Notes: a model not told the origin generated them from the sequence alone. Shown: positions 11,603-23,708, numbered from the stretch's first letter. The stretch: DNA of 64,000 bases from Oxytricha trifallax (GCA_000711775.1 ARYC01000824.1:1-64000), one strand, 5' to 3'. Numbers and translations: made by a program.

Positions 11603-12280
11603 GACTAACTCAGGGAGATCGAGGCAAAGGGTGTCCGCTACATCAAAGAGGAGAGGGCCCGCGAGGCAAAGCGATTGAAGGCGTCAGAGACACAGAGTCA
11701 ATACGTGAGCGTGGAGGAGTCCGAGTAGATCGAGCAGTTGCTTCAGACCAAGGAGAAGCTCGACCTAATCTTCAAGTACATTCAGGAGCTTGAGACACAT
11801 GAGGAGCTGCCCAGATACGAGAAACTGATGAAGGCTACCAGGGCACCCCCCAACCATCAAGAGGCGGTGATCATGGCCTGGCACTGGCATATTGCGACAC
11901 AGCCACGAGGAAACCTCCAGCACTTCAAGCAGGACCTCAAGGACGACTACAGGATGAAGCCCAAGGCATGGAACCAGCTCACCAAACATCAGAAGCTCCA
12001 GAAGAAGCAGGACATGCTGCAGATCATGATCGACACCTCCGAGGACCAGATAGGCGATCATCTCAAGGCCCTCTACACTGCCTGCCCGCTCCTACCCATC
12101 ACCGTGCTCACCAGACTCATGAACGAAAGCACCAGTCGCGAGGTGCAGAAGCTCAAGTAGTGGCACACCGAGCACATCGCCCCCGTGGCCGCCAAGATCA
12201 GGAAGGGAAAGAAATCTCAGGAGTTCGTTGAATTTGTGGAGCCCCTCATCAAAGAGATTACCAGAGAGTTTAAAAAGTGA
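11603..12280 (+). CDS. GC-rich coiled-coil ORF of unknown function
   Basis: The frame is open from 11,603, just after two TGA codons, to TGA 12,278-12,280 (225 codons), with TAG as Gln at 11,728 and 12,158. It starts as a charged coiled coil (REIEAKGVRYIKEERAREAK, EQIEQLLQTKEKLDLIFKYI) and continues QEAVIMAWHWHIATQPRGN, then KPKAWNQLTKHQKLQKKQDM and ends FVEPLIKEITREFKK. The only internal ATG that would serve as a start is at about 11,828, so the true N-terminus may lie upstream in another segment. The DNA is about 55% GC against less than 25% in the neighbourhood. No homolog recognised. Confidence 0.55.
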
Positions 12281-12608
12281 AGATTAAGTATTTGAGTAAA
12301 TTAATTAATTAAAGAAACTAGTTTGTATTTGATTTTCATTTTTCCATATTTTCACAATCTTTTAAAATAAATTATATTTCATTATAAGTTAAAAATACAT
12401 TTTCTTACAAAAAAACTTTATTTTGTGTTTGGTAAAACCAGTTCTTTTAAAATGATATTTTTAATAAATCTTGAATATAAACGAATTTTAGTTAATTATT
12501 ATTTTATAAACAATTATTAATTATAAATTAATTAAATAGGAGTGTATTTTTCCTGAATATATTTATATATATTTTCATTTAATATTAAATTAATTTCTTA
12601 CTTTTTTT

Positions 12609-14127
12609 TATAATGCACTATTTAAGGAAACCTATAGCATAGATTACCCACTAGATTTCTAGCAAAGTAATTATGCAATTAATTACACTCTCTTTGAAAA
12701 ATACACAAACAATTTAACAATCGAAATCGCAGACAATGAAGTTGTAGACTTGAATAAAGTTGTAATTAAAAACAATTAGGGAAATTTATTAAAAAATTGA
12801 GGACAATTAAATATTAAGAAATATAGACAAAATGCAAATATTAAGAAGCTATTTGTATCTAAAATTAATAGTATCGAATAGATCACATTTAATTTTAAAA
12901 ATGTATATTTATATATTTGAAGTAATGAAGAGCTTTAATACCTCAATTGATGCAAAAATTTGTAATTTTTTTCTAATTTTTTCATATTAATTTTTCTTTT
13001 ATAAAATCTCAAACATTTGTAATTAAGCGAAGGCACAATAAATCTAGTTAGGCATTAATATAGTATTTAAATTTTTAGTGTTTATTATCTCTTATCTTTT
13101 TAGCTACTCAAAAATAATTAGCTAAAATACATAATTTCCAAAATTTTTGTGAATATAAGATTATGATTTTTAGTTATTTTATATTTCAATATTTGTAAAA
13201 TATTACTAATATAAAATTTATTGGAAAAACTAAATTACCCATTGAGTAAAATTTAAGTATGTGGGTTTATTACAAACCTATATATATTTTAATAAAAGCA
13301 ATTAAAATTGTAATTAGATAATTATGAATATAATAAATCTGATTATTATATAAAAAATTCATTATTGATAAAATATGCATTGAATTTTTAGCTAAATTTT
13401 CACATTAAATTTGAAAAATGTATAAGCTGATATATATTTTTAATTCCTAATTTATCCATTTTAATATACTTTTATATACCTCAAATCTTTAAATCTTAAT
13501 TAATAAGATAAATATTTTTAGAAAAATCTTGTTTAAAAAATAATATTATTACACCAGTTATAATTTTAAATATCATCCATTCATAATAAAAAATTTAACT
13601 AAATGTTTTAATAGAAAATTTTGGAGGATTTAGAGAGGGTTTAGTATCATTTATAGCAATTGATAGAATCCTCATTTAAAATGACACTTATATAAATAAT
13701 GGAGAAACCACTGTAGAAATAAACTATTTTGTAAAAGTTTTTATTATAATTAGTTTAAAGTTTACAGATTTTGAAAAGTTTAGTCGCAACACTAGATTTC
13801 TAATTTTTACAATAAATTTGTTATAATCATTTTTTTATATATAAAACACTTGGACTTATAAATGGATATATACCTTTTATTTAGCATAAAAATGGATACA
13901 ATCTAGAAGTGGAACTGAAAGCAATATTTAAAATAAAAACTTCTTTATAAAATATTTTCATAATTTTATAAAATAACAAATATTTTTATTTTTTTAGCTG
14001 GTAGATATATTGATATGTCGTTAGTTGTTAACTCAGAAACAGAATAGAGTATTTGGATTGAAGGTTAGGATAAAAGTCAAGATTTGCTCAGATCTATGAT
14101 ATATGTTACTCACTCAAACCATTAAAT
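12609..14127 (+). CDS. Beta-helix surface-protein gene, coding islands 1-3
   Basis: Three coding islands are separated by AT-rich, frame-broken DNA. At 12,609-12,797 the frame reads FKETYSIDYPLDFQQSNYAI and TNNLTIEIADNEVVDLNKVV, ending in a TGA that is probably inside spacer. At about 13,611-13,745 it reads GGFREGLVSFIAIDRILIQN and DTYINNGETTVEINYF. At 13,997-14,127 it reads AGRYIDMSLVVNSETEQSIW and IEGQDKSQDLLRSMIYVTHS. All use TAA/TAG as Gln. The N-glycosylation-like and Gly-rich style fits the repeat domain of the gene that ends at 59.65 kb, but membership is inferred from strand, order and style. A weaker island may lie at about 14,480-14,540. Confidence 0.5.
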
Positions 14128-14129
14128 TT

Positions 14130-15325
14130 AATTTTAGTATATGTTAAATTTCTTCTTTTTAAGTTAAAATGTTGCTTAAATTATCATGATTGATTTTGCA
14201 AAAATATAGACAAATTAAGTATTTTTTTATTTCTATACAAAATCAAAAATATTTATGCAATATTTGTATTTTTTATGATTAAATCATATATTTAAATTTG
14301 TTTGTCCTTTAGCTTGCCTTATGCTGTAAATACAATCAATATACAATCAATACTATAAAATTAGTTAGAAATTTTATATTTATCTACTTTTTAATTTTTA
14401 CATTTTTTTAGATATAAAGTCTTTTCTACCTAATTTAATTGATTTTTACCTTTTAAATCATATAAAGATTATTCATAAAAAATGAATAATCATAGATAAA
14501 GCTCATAGAATAACAATAAATCTTGACTATATGTCAAAGGGATATTGACACAAATATATTAAAGTTTAAGTAGTTTATTTTTTACTAATTTTTATAGCAC
14601 ACAAATTAATGACATCTCTATAGGACTATAACTTGATGTTTTTTTAATTTTGGGTAAAACTTAAAATAATAACATATCAATCAAAAATCATGGCAGTACA
14701 TTCTAAAATTACTAAAGATTTCAAAAATCTTATCTTTTGTTTTATATAACAATTATATAAACACAATCTAAAATGAAAATTTTTTCTATTTTTTTAAATT
14801 TTATTCTTTAATAAATAACATAATAGTATTTTTGTTATTTCTTATTTTCTTATGAAAAACGCTAAAATAATTACAATTTGATATAAAAAACATTCTCCAT
14901 TTTAATTAGACTAGAAAAGGTTTGAATATTTTTTAACAGAATAATTGTACATACTTAATCTATTATTCATTGTATTAATGTTAAATAAATTGAAAATTAA
15001 AATTTATTAAGAAAATTTGGTTTTAACTGCAGATATATTAAGCTTAAAGACATATTTTCTAAGGAGAACTATTTGTATGAAATGAATAACAAAAAAATAT
15101 AAAATGATAATTAAATTAGTATTTTATTTAAATGAAGACTTAGGATATAACAATTATCACAATTATATTATATTTTCATTTATCCCTTAAATCTATTATA
15201 ATCATATATTTATATTTTTATAAGAGAGCAACCTTTTTATTCCTTGCTTTCTTCTATGGAGATATGATCTTTAATAATGTTTAAATCATTAATTTAATAA
15301 TTAATTATATTGAATGTGACATTCC
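14130..15325. other. AT-rich spacer
   Basis: About 80% A+T, with no convincing protein frame apart from a possible 20-codon island near 14,480-14,540 (DKAHRITINLDYMSKGY). It is consistent with germline-limited spacer between coding islands. Confidence 0.45.
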
Positions 15326-15332
15326 TAGATTA

Positions 15333-16173
15333 GGGGGGGGTCTAAGTCGGTGCAAAAATTTTTTCAAAATCCTAAGTCGATGCAAAATTTTTTTTCGCAA
15401 ATACATCAAAAACCCTAAGTCGGTGCATGATCAATTTTTGACATTATTGATATATTTTATCATCCTACTCCACATAAAAAGTATCATTATTAACTAAAAT
15501 TTATGTCTCAGCTTCTGAATCGAACTCCTTCATTAAATTTCGATCATAGGACACTTATAATATTATAACAAAAATATTTTTTCTCTGTGACAGATATTTG
15601 TTTAAGTAAAATAAAAAAAATATTATTTCATATTTTAATATCTAATTGGTCTGTATGGAATAAAATTGGGGATTAAGAACGTCATAATTATCCGCTAAAT
15701 TTAATGATGTCTGTAATTAAAAAAAATCATACATATTGATTAGAGTATTTAAAACAAGACAATTAATTGAGTCGATGGTTTTTATCATAAGGTCAGACAT
15801 CATTAAATTTAGCGGATAATTATGATGTTCTTAATCCCCAATTTTATTCCATACAGACCAATTAGATATTAAAATATGAAATAATATTTTTTTTATTTTA
15901 CTTAAACAAATATCTGTCACAGAGAAAAAATATTTTTGTAATAATATTATAAGTGTCCTATGATCGAAATTTAATGAAGGAGTTCGATTCAGAAGCTGAG
16001 ACATAAATTTAGTTAATAATGATACTTTTTATGTGGAGTAGGATGATAAAATATATCAATAATGTCAAAAATTGATCATGCACCGACTTAGGGTTTTTGA
16101 TGTATTTGCGAAAAAAAATTTTGCATCGACTTAGGATTTTGAAAAAATTTTTGCACCGACTTAGACCCCCCCC
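15333..16173. mobile_element. Long palindromic element with G8 tips, 7-bp target duplication
   Basis: Two near-identical arms of about 370-400 bases face each other around a unique loop of about 100 bases (near 15,715-15,800). The arms begin with a run of eight G and the motif TCTAAGTCGGTGCA; CTAAGTCGRTGCA recurs three times within each arm. TAGATTA flanks both sides exactly (15,326-15,332 and 16,174-16,180), a perfect 7-bp target duplication. There is no coding potential. It is a foldback, MITE-like element. The few differences between arms suggest it is young or kept equal by conversion. Confidence 0.85.
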
Positions 16174-16229
16174 TAGATTAAACCTAATTTAAATATATAA
16201 AATTTGACAGTTTTTTTTAAATTTGTATT

Positions 16230-18655
16230 TATACAGGATCAAGAAACAATTTTACTAAAAGCAGAGGATGGATTAGGTTGAACGCTTCAAATTGTAAGAA
16301 TTTATTGAATTATTTAACAATTTTAGATGATATTGTTACATTTATGATAAATTTGAATAATTAAATCTATTATTCCTATATAAAATAAGAAATAATAACA
16401 TAATCGATATACTTTTCATCTATAAATTTTAATTATTCATTTTATTATATAGAAGATTATATTTATTTAAATGAAAATGATTCTAATTTATAAAAGTTTA
16501 TTTTTTAAGTTTAGATTTATTATTTTAATAATTTAATTATAGAGGTGTATTAAAATCATATAAGATTTATGATTTCATAACTCAAACCTAAAATAATGTA
16601 GGAAATTATAAATGAACAAATAATTAAAGAATTACATTATTTTCTCTAAATAATTACAATGATGCAATAATTTTTATGGTCAACCGATTCCTATGGTTAC
16701 GTGCTATGAGGATTATTATTCGAAATCTGAACCAACCGCTTATATAAAAATTGCAAATTATGTGTTTTAATTTATAAAATTTGGCTCAAAATTATATAGT
16801 TAAATTAGTTTTGGCTTGTAACATCTAATCTTTGACAATATTAATATATTAACATAAATGTATTATTTAATTCAATCAGCAAGATGAATATCACAAACTT
16901 GTATAATTTAAATAGTTTCTAAAATTTTGAAAAATTACCTTTATCAAATAAATCTAAATGTGAATTTTATTCTCTGGAATTATATTAATTTCTTAAAAAT
17001 GAAAATAATACTTAATTTTTTCTGTCCTTAAAATATATATACTTAAATTTATAATTTATTAAATCAAGTTAAAAATGATATTTGTAAAAAGTTATTTAAG
17101 AATTTTAAATAAATTAATTAATTTTATTAAATGAGTCTTTCCTTTATAATTTAAACTTGCAACAATAGATCTCAGCAACTGTCAAACAATCGACATATCC
17201 TAACCAAGCTTTATTTTTCCAGACTAGCTCGTAAATCTAACACTTTTCTAATTAAATCATACTCTTATAGATTCTCCATACCGATGAAACAAGCTATATT
17301 CGATTAGATTTATGTAAATATTCATGACTGTAAGTTTAGTGTTTATGTGTTAATACTTTTAATTTAAAGGCGTCTATTGTGAAGGGAGAACAATTTTATA
17401 AAATCCATGTAAAATTATATAAATTAAATATAATATTAAATAACATAAAAAAAAACAATGTTTTATGCTTAAACCTACGATGTGAGGATATCAAATGTGG
17501 AAATAAACAATTTCAATTAAAAATACTATAAATTTACACTTTAAAAGTATGGAGAAGTTATAGACTTTTCTGGAAAAAATAGAGTTTTCACAATTGTAAT
17601 GAGAAAAATTAATAAATTTAAGTTTATAGAAAATTTCTATAAATTATAAAATTAATGTGAGAAAAAATGACACTTATAATTCAAAAGAGCTGATACCGTT
17701 AGCTAAGGATAATTTTTTAAATGAAATATTAAAATATAAAATATATTAATTCTATTTTAAAGGACTGCTATATCAACAACATGATAGGAATAAATCCTAC
17801 AATTATTTTGTGTAATTTTTAGTGCAATTTTGTTTTATATAAACTCATTATTGATTGTTTATAGTATGGTCTCAGAGATTTTTACCTGAATTAACGAGTA
17901 TTAATTTGAATTATAATATTCATAAATATTCATAGATTTTTATCCTCCCCGATATAAATGAAATTAGCTTTTAATTTAGGATCAAATTTCTGGAATTTTG
18001 TTTTATTTAATTAAAATCTATGTATCTGTTATAAAATTAAATTAAATGCTTATGCTAATTATGAAGACAAAAAAGGTTATGATAATCAAATATATGTCAA
18101 ATTTACTTTCCCTCTTAAAATTATTCCTCATTTTTACTTCATTAATTAAATAATATTATGTTTCGCCTTTCTTTAAATGCTAATCTATCAACAATAGCAT
18201 CTATTCTAATAAAATATAAATATTTCTCGATCTTATACTCCATAGCTTAAAAAATATAATATATAGTTTAACTTAAATTTTTGAGTTTTATAACTTTAAA
18301 TTTGATCAAGATTTAAAAATCTTAATTTCAATGAAAATATTAAACTTTATTTTTTGTGACAACAATTTTTTTTTATGTATTTTATATATTGGTAGATACA
18401 GCAATTTTTATAGATAGTCATATTAAAAGGAATCCTTGCTCTTTGTGTGTTGAAAATTCCTTAATTAGTAAGTATACTTTAAAATTTTACTGAAAGTTTA
18501 TGAAATTTGGATAATATATTTTGTAATTTTATTATTTTAAATGAGTAACTATTTATAGAATTAAACACTACCCTATATAGATGTTGTTCAAAGAACAGCT
18601 TTATACGTTAAGTTCATAACTTGCGGGGAGGTTTAAAACTTCGCTTCATATTTTA
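16230..18655 (+). CDS. Beta-helix surface-protein gene, coding islands 4-9
   Basis: Coding-like islands lie in AT-rich DNA. About 16,238-16,290 reads GSRNNFTKSRGWIRLN. About 16,665-16,765 reads LQQCNNFYGQPIPMVTCYED, then YYSKSEPTAYIKIA. About 17,158-17,283 reads LATIDLSNCQTIDISQPSFI, then FPDQLVNLTLFQLNHTLIDS. About 17,460-17,600 reads YAQTYDVRISNVEINNFNQK and FTLQKYGEVIDFSGK. About 17,655-17,725 reads NDTYNSKELIPLAKDNFLN. About 18,570-18,655 reads YIDVVQRTALYVKFITCGEV. TAA/TAG serve as Gln in several. The short sizes and breaks are as expected of MDSs. Assignment to the same gene as the 51-59 kb islands is an inference. Confidence 0.45.
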
Positions 18656-18868
18656 TCCTAATCCTATCATAATACCTATTAAATTAAAATTAAACATTGC
18701 CTAATTTTCTTATTTTATCAAACAATATGGCATTTAAATAAAGAAGTATTTTAGAGTTTTTAATGAACGGAACATTTTTAAATATCGATGAAGTTTTAAT
18801 ATTTTTAAATATATTCTTTTAAATTAAATTTTTTATATTTAACGATGGGTTTTAAAGCGAGAAAGTAT

Positions 18869-19926
18869 TATTGTTAAAATAGATAAAAATAGGAAATTCA
18901 AGAAATACAAATAAATAAATGATTAATATATTGATTATAACTGTCATGAATTAGGAGTACCATTAATTCTAATTTGATTTAGATTTAAAGCTTAATTAAT
19001 TAATAAATCATTTAATATATTAAAAAGTGGTCAGGTGGTCAGGCCGGAGTTTTTGGTGGTCCACCGCAAGTGTATTATGGCATTCATGCATAAATTACCA
19101 ATGTGGAGAACTACAATGGAACCAGCACACCGGAGACCACTACGACGGAATCATGCATGCAGGAGCGCGGTTCTAGAAGCGCTGTCGATGTTACCAATTA
19201 CTACATGCTCGGGAGGCTTTCAGGGGGAGCACAGTCAAAGGAGGAGTTCATTCGCAAGAATTCAAGAGATGTGACCCAGCTCGTGGCCATTGCCAAGGCA
19301 AACAGCTCAATGAACTACGCCGATCAAGTGATCCAGAAGTCAGGTGTCGCCATTATGGAGAGGGTACCAATCATTACAACTCTCCAAGAAAACATTGCCG
19401 ATCTCAAGAAAAACGGTGATGACTCCAGTACCTCCAGGATGCCGATTAACAAGCACCCGGCTAACTCCACATTCTCGATGCACTGTATGAACTCCTAATC
19501 AAGCGCAAGAAAAGCAAGGTTCACAGCAACTGGATATACGGCCCACCAATACCAGGAAGACAGAAGTCACTCGCATTCTGGAGGAAACATTCGTGCGCGA
19601 ACAAGAAGGCAACCGCTTGAGAACACAAAGCCGGTGGTCAGAGACAGAGGAGAGATGTCTAGTGAGTGAACGCAGTATAGCTAAATCTCCACATTGGTAA
19701 TTTATGCATGAATGCCATAATACACTTGCGGTGGACCACCAAAAACTCCGGCCAGACCACCTGACCACTTTTTAATATATTAAATGATTTATTAATTAAT
19801 TAAGCTTTAAATCTAAATCAAATTAGAATTAATGGTACTCCTAATTCATGACAGTTATAATCAATATATTAATCATTTATTTATTTGTATTTCTTGAATT
19901 TCCTATTTTTATCTATTTTAACAATA
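18869..19926. mobile_element. Element with long inverted repeats around a conserved ORF (copy 1)
   Basis: Inverted repeats of about 235 bases (18,869-19,105 and 19,685-19,926) begin TATTGTTAAAATAGATAAAA and carry an inner GTGGTCAGGTGGTCAGG motif and GGTGGTCCACCGC. Between them lies one ORF (19,103-19,669). The right end is followed by TTAA; the left flank is GTAT, so the target site is not clean here. A second copy at 43.6 kb has the same ends with TTAA on both sides. This is a distinct small transposon family that carries a gene but no recognisable transposase. Confidence 0.8.
19103..19669 (+). CDS. Conserved ORF of TTAA-type element, copy 1
   Basis: ATG 19,103 to TGA 19,667-19,669 gives 188 codons, with one TAA as Gln at 19,496. 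The core reads GSRSAVDVTNYYMLGRLSGG, AQSKEEFIRKNSRDVTQLVA, NYADQVIQKSGVAIMERVPI and LQENIADLKKNG. The same core is present at 43.6 kb, with several silent differences, which points to past selection on the protein. The N-terminus is shorter than in the other copy by about 30 codons, so this copy probably has a deletion, and its C-terminal tail differs after an indel. GC is close to 50%. No known domain; it looks helical and may bind DNA or act as a subunit of a transposition complex. Confidence 0.65.
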
Positions 19927-20260
19927 TTAATTTATTTAATTTATCATTCTCTAAATCATAAATTTATTTATGTATAATTAAAGTTGATTTTAATTTCACT
20001 ATTCAAAATATTACAATGAAAAATTCATTCTCATTAAGTGGAAGCATTCTTAAATTTATTTGTTTTAATTAAGTTAAAAAGAAGCAATCTCTTACATATG
20101 GCCGATTTTATATTTTAAAATAAATAAACATATTAGAAATTTTGATAACTCCACCTTGGACTTAAATTAACTTAACATCTCAAACGTAACAGGTTTAGAG
20201 AAAGGAATTTTAAAAACTTTATATACTATTAATTAGTTATTTTTAAATAATTCTATTTTT

Positions 20261-20684
20261 TGGGGGGGGGAAGTTTCCTGCCCCAAAAGGTAGTTTCCTG
20301 CCCCCAACATTAAATTTTATGTTTTTGCAATAAATTTAATAGAAACAAATTAATTTCAATTTCAATAACCATAACCATGTACTATACATCATTAATTATT
20401 ATATAATTTTCAAGGTACATAATTATTCGTTATCAAATTATATATTATTGACAAGGCTAAAATAAGTGTTTTTTTTAAATAATTAATGTAATTTTCATTA
20501 AATTTTAAATTGATTATCAAGGTAGAAATGATATTTGAAGCTAAATTTTTTAAAAAAAACTACATAATAATAGATGATAAAGATTCTTTGAAAATTATAA
20601 AAATTGCATATTTTTATGTTCGGGGCAGGAAACTTCCCCCCTTGGGTGCATATAAAATTTTGGGGCAGGAAACTTCCCCCCCCC
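20261..20684. mobile_element. Short foldback element with G9 tips, GGAAGTTTCCTGCCCC family
   Basis: The ends are inverted repeats: a run of nine G, then AAGTTTCCTGCCCCAAAA on the left, and the complement on the right (TTTTGGGGCAGGAAACTT then C9). Each side has a second, inner GTTTCCTGCCCC copy, giving about 75 bases per repeat. TATTTTT on both sides is a possible 7-bp target duplication. The 270-base middle is AT-rich and non-coding. A related element is at 28.1 kb. Confidence 0.75.
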
Positions 20685-20699
20685 TATTTTTATATTTGA

Positions 20700-21220
20700 A
20701 GGAGTCTTAATTATGATCTTATTAATTAAATTTTAGAATAAACAGAAATTTAAAATATCAATATTGATATATAATAGATCGTATCAACTAAGTTAGATTC
20801 AGTTTAAGCAATTGGAAATATAACATTGAGAAATTCAACAATAAGTGATACTGTATATGAGTAAATAGCATCAACAAATTCTCAACAAGGATGGGGAATT
20901 ATTTAATAAATTTATATTATAGTATTAATAAAATTCATGTCTACTAAAATGCCAGTTTTAAATTTAACTCAACAAACAACACAATCGATTTAAAAAATAA
21001 TTTATTTAACATAATTTATAATTGTGGCCCAAACTATGGTCCGTTTTTAACTCCAAAATATGATTGGAAAATGTGAGTATAATGATTATAATAACGTATT
21101 AAAAATATTTTTTTAGATAAATACCAAAAAATATTAGAACAGTACTTTCTAAAAATTGAAGACCCTAGTGAAATCACGCATGGTATGTATGACAAGCGTA
21201 GTATCAAATTTGGGGTAAAA
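20700..21220. other. AT-rich spacer
   Basis: No coding island that I can support. It is probably germline-limited spacer between the foldback element and the next island. Confidence 0.4.
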
Positions 21221-21221
21221 T

Positions 21222-21372
21222 GATACTCCTGAAGCTTGATCAGCTGGCATGTACATGTATAGTGTTCCATAAAATCAATTATAACAAAACAGCATTGAGT
21301 CAAAAGGAGGTACTTTTATATATGTCAAGTAACCTATTGCAATTATGGGATATGCATTTGAATAATTTCATA
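21222..21372 (+). CDS. Beta-helix surface-protein gene, coding island 10
   Basis: With TAA as Gln the frame reads NDTPEAQSAGMYMYSVPQNQ, then LQQNSIESKGGTFIYVKQPI and AIMGYAFEQF. The KGGTFIY core is the same kind of repeat signature (GGxIY) as in the islands at 26-54 kb, so this is the clearest early sign of the beta-helix domain. The flanks are frame-broken and AT-rich. Confidence 0.6.
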
Positions 21373-21488
21373 GTATATATTTATGATTTCACTTTCCACA
21401 AAAAGTAATAATAATAATAATAATAATTAGATCACATTGAGGTCTCTGGGGACCCCCGATCTGAGTTGCTTTTTAGTGCAAATAAGGG

Positions 21489-22178
21489 TCAAGCCCTATT
21501 AGTTAGTTGGAGATTCTCTCCTGTATACTGATTTTCATCTTCTTCTGTTGTTTCTTCTCTTTCCTCCTCTTGGTTTTCCTCTTCCTTTGCCGCTTCTCTT
21601 GTTGCTTCTTCTTTTTCTTCCTCCTTTTCTTGATCCGCTGTGTAGGATTTGAACTGTTTCTCCAAGTCTCTGAATTTGAAGAAGGAGTCGAAGTGTTTGA
21701 CATTCATAGAGAACTTTAGCTTTTTTGTTGCCAAAATCTCTTTGCGTTTCGTGGTGATGAGTTATGTAAAGTCGCTCTTTAGGAAGTAGGTGTGTTTTTG
21801 AAGACATTTGACAAAGATTTCTACTTTGTTTAAGTGGTCATGGTAGTCTGCTGAGATTGATACGCAGCTGAGTTCATTCGCTGCTACGTTTTTCATTATG
21901 ATAAGTAGAATGTGTTTGTAATATTCAAGAACTACTTCTGAGACTTCATCCATGTCTCCAAGTTTGCCTTGGATGTCTACCTTCAAAGTTGCATCGCTTT
22001 TGTCGTACCACGTTTTTAGTGTGGCTTTAGAAATGTCTGTAAACATAGCGTTTGTGACTCGTGCGAGCTTTTTCATTTGTTTGTAGACTGTTGAGTTAAT
22101 AGAGTTGAGCCAGATTGATATGCAAGATTCTCTAGTATCGAATCTTTGTATGAGTTCAGCCTTAGTTATAGTCTGCAT
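21489..22178 (-). CDS. Unknown minus-strand ORF with acidic tail, apparently whole
   Basis: ATG at 22,178 to TGA at 21,491-21,489, 229 codons without a break; one TAA (near 21,765) is read as Gln. It starts MQTITKAELIQRFDTRESCI, continues STVYKQMKKLARVTNAMFTD and SKATLKTWYDKSDATLKVDI, then ADYHDHLNKVEIFVKCLQKH, and ends in a highly charged Glu/Lys tail (EKEEEKEEATREAAKEEENQ). The KAELIQRF start is faintly like the QELIQRF start of the TBE-A 22-kDa ORF, but the rest does not match and this may be chance. It lies just downstream of another minus-strand ORF. Function unknown; probably germline-limited. Confidence 0.6.
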
Positions 22179-22229
22179 ATCTTTGGACTAGTTAACTTAT
22201 TAATTATAAGTTTAATTAAAGTCTTTACT

Positions 22230-23025
22230 ATTTAATAGTATTTATTAAGGCTAGTGCTTTAATTCTTAATTTCCTATTTAGTACCCCCGTTTACTGATGA
22301 CGTATTTGATGTTTGCATCTTCGCAAATTTTTCGGTAGTGATTCCTTAGTCCTTCTGAGAATTCTGACTAGGTGTCTATGTAGTAGGTATGTTGGCAAGA
22401 GTCGTCTTTTTCCGACTGGGCTTTGTCGTACAAGTCGTACTCTATTTGTTCTTCTGTTGAGCTCCAGTCTTCCTCATCTTCTGAGTATAAGACTTTCTTT
22501 GTTATAAGCCTACTGTTTCTGTTGGTATCGTTCAAGTTGTTTTCGTATTCTCGGTATTTCTTTTCGAATTCTTCCAGTTCTTTCTGGTGTTAGGCATCTT
22601 TAATGACGTATTTGTCAGAGATTGGGGGGTGTTAGTGGCTCATTTTTTAGTGGAGGTGGGGCCGCTGTGGTCAGTTCTGGTGTGATAGGTTATTCTATCT
22701 TAGCTTGAGGTCTGATGAACTTGTTGTTGATCGCTAATAGTCTTAGCATTTGAAAAAGTTGTTGAGTCCAAAGTTAAACTTAGTCGTCTTTGTTCTCCGT
22801 GACGTATTAGAGTTTAGTTAGGTGTATTTGGAACTGGTTGAGTGTGCTGAAACTTTTTCTGACTAATTTTCTTGATATAAAAGTGAGGATCTCAAGTATG
22901 TGCAGGCCCCATTAGTTTTTGTTTGTTTTTATGATATCTATTGTGAATTGTGCTAAGTGATGTGTTTGGTTATTCTCTACATCTCCTTAAATGATATCTC
23001 GTTGTGTTTTGTTCAGTATACCCAT
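22230..23025 (-). CDS. Unknown minus-strand ORF, one frameshift at a C6 run
   Basis: ATG at 23,025 reads MGILNKTQRDIIQGDVENNQ, SFSTLNQFQIHLTKLQYVTE and ELTTAAPPPLKNEPLTPP, then meets TGA at 22,617-22,615. A one-base change in the C6 run (G6 on the plus strand, about 22,622-22,628) continues as ISDKYVIKDAQHQKELEEFE, EEDWSSTEEQIEYDLYDKAQ and RNHYRKICEDANIKYVISKR. TAA/TAG serve as Gln. After about 22,250 the frame stays open through an AT-rich stretch into the ORF that starts at 22,178, so a single long protein is possible, but the many TAA there look like intergenic DNA. The middle and C-terminal parts are acidic. No family recognised. The frameshift may be real or a sequencing error in the homopolymer. 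Confidence 0.5.
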
Positions 23026-23315
23026 TCTGTGTTTCTTATTTAATAATTTTTACAAAAAGTAATAGACAAACTGCCTTAGATTTTTCTAATGACTTATTTT
23101 AAATCATAAAAATATTTTAATTCTCTTAATAATTCTCTCTTTATAATTTTAGTATTTGCAAACTTTATATTGTACATTCAATAAGAACCATGACTTTTTG
23201 CATTTTTCCTATTATATATAATTTAAGCTAATATATTTAAATCTTTGTGATTAGTTAAACTTAATCTATAAAACTACTAATCTTAATAGAAAATTAATGC
23301 ATTTATTTCGTATAG

Positions 23316-23708
23316 GCGTCGGCAAATTTTAAAATTTGCCGACGCATGCTGTTGATTATTAAATTATTTAATTTAATTCATGAATTAATATATTAATTAA
23401 ACTTAAATTCATGATTCAAAAATCATTTTGATATCTGTAAATCCTTTTAGATTTATACCTTTCTTTAAGGAATTACAATAGCACCCTCTAGACATTCTAT
23501 AATAATATTTTTACGGAAGTTTTAACTTAGTTTTATTCTATTTAGTTTCAAAATTCAATATAGATTTATATAGATCCTTAAAGATTTCTAATAGTTAAAA
23601 GGGATTTTAATCAAAAAATTACTTTAAACTGATAGATAATTTTTTAATATGTTATTTAAAATAATGAAATCGCCTGAATCCGTCGGCAAATTTTAAAATT
23701 TTTCGACG
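23316..23708. repeat. Pair of 30-bp palindromes bounding about 330 bases
   Basis: A perfect 30-base palindrome with core GTCGGCAAATTTTAAAATTT (centre about 23,331) is repeated at 23,681-23,708 with two mismatches in one half. The DNA between is AT-rich and non-coding. This is the layout of a small element whose two ends are themselves palindromes, or of two copies of a protein-binding site. Confidence 0.5.

Noticed and set aside
15333-16173. CRISPR-like array or assembly artefact for the long palindromes
   Set aside because: There are only two facing arms, exact target duplications flank them, arms differ by scattered changes, and several unrelated families show the same plan.
21034-21303. 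Minus-strand ORF of 89 codons
   Set aside because: It overlaps the plus-strand island at 21,222, which has the GGTFIY repeat core; the minus frame has no such support.
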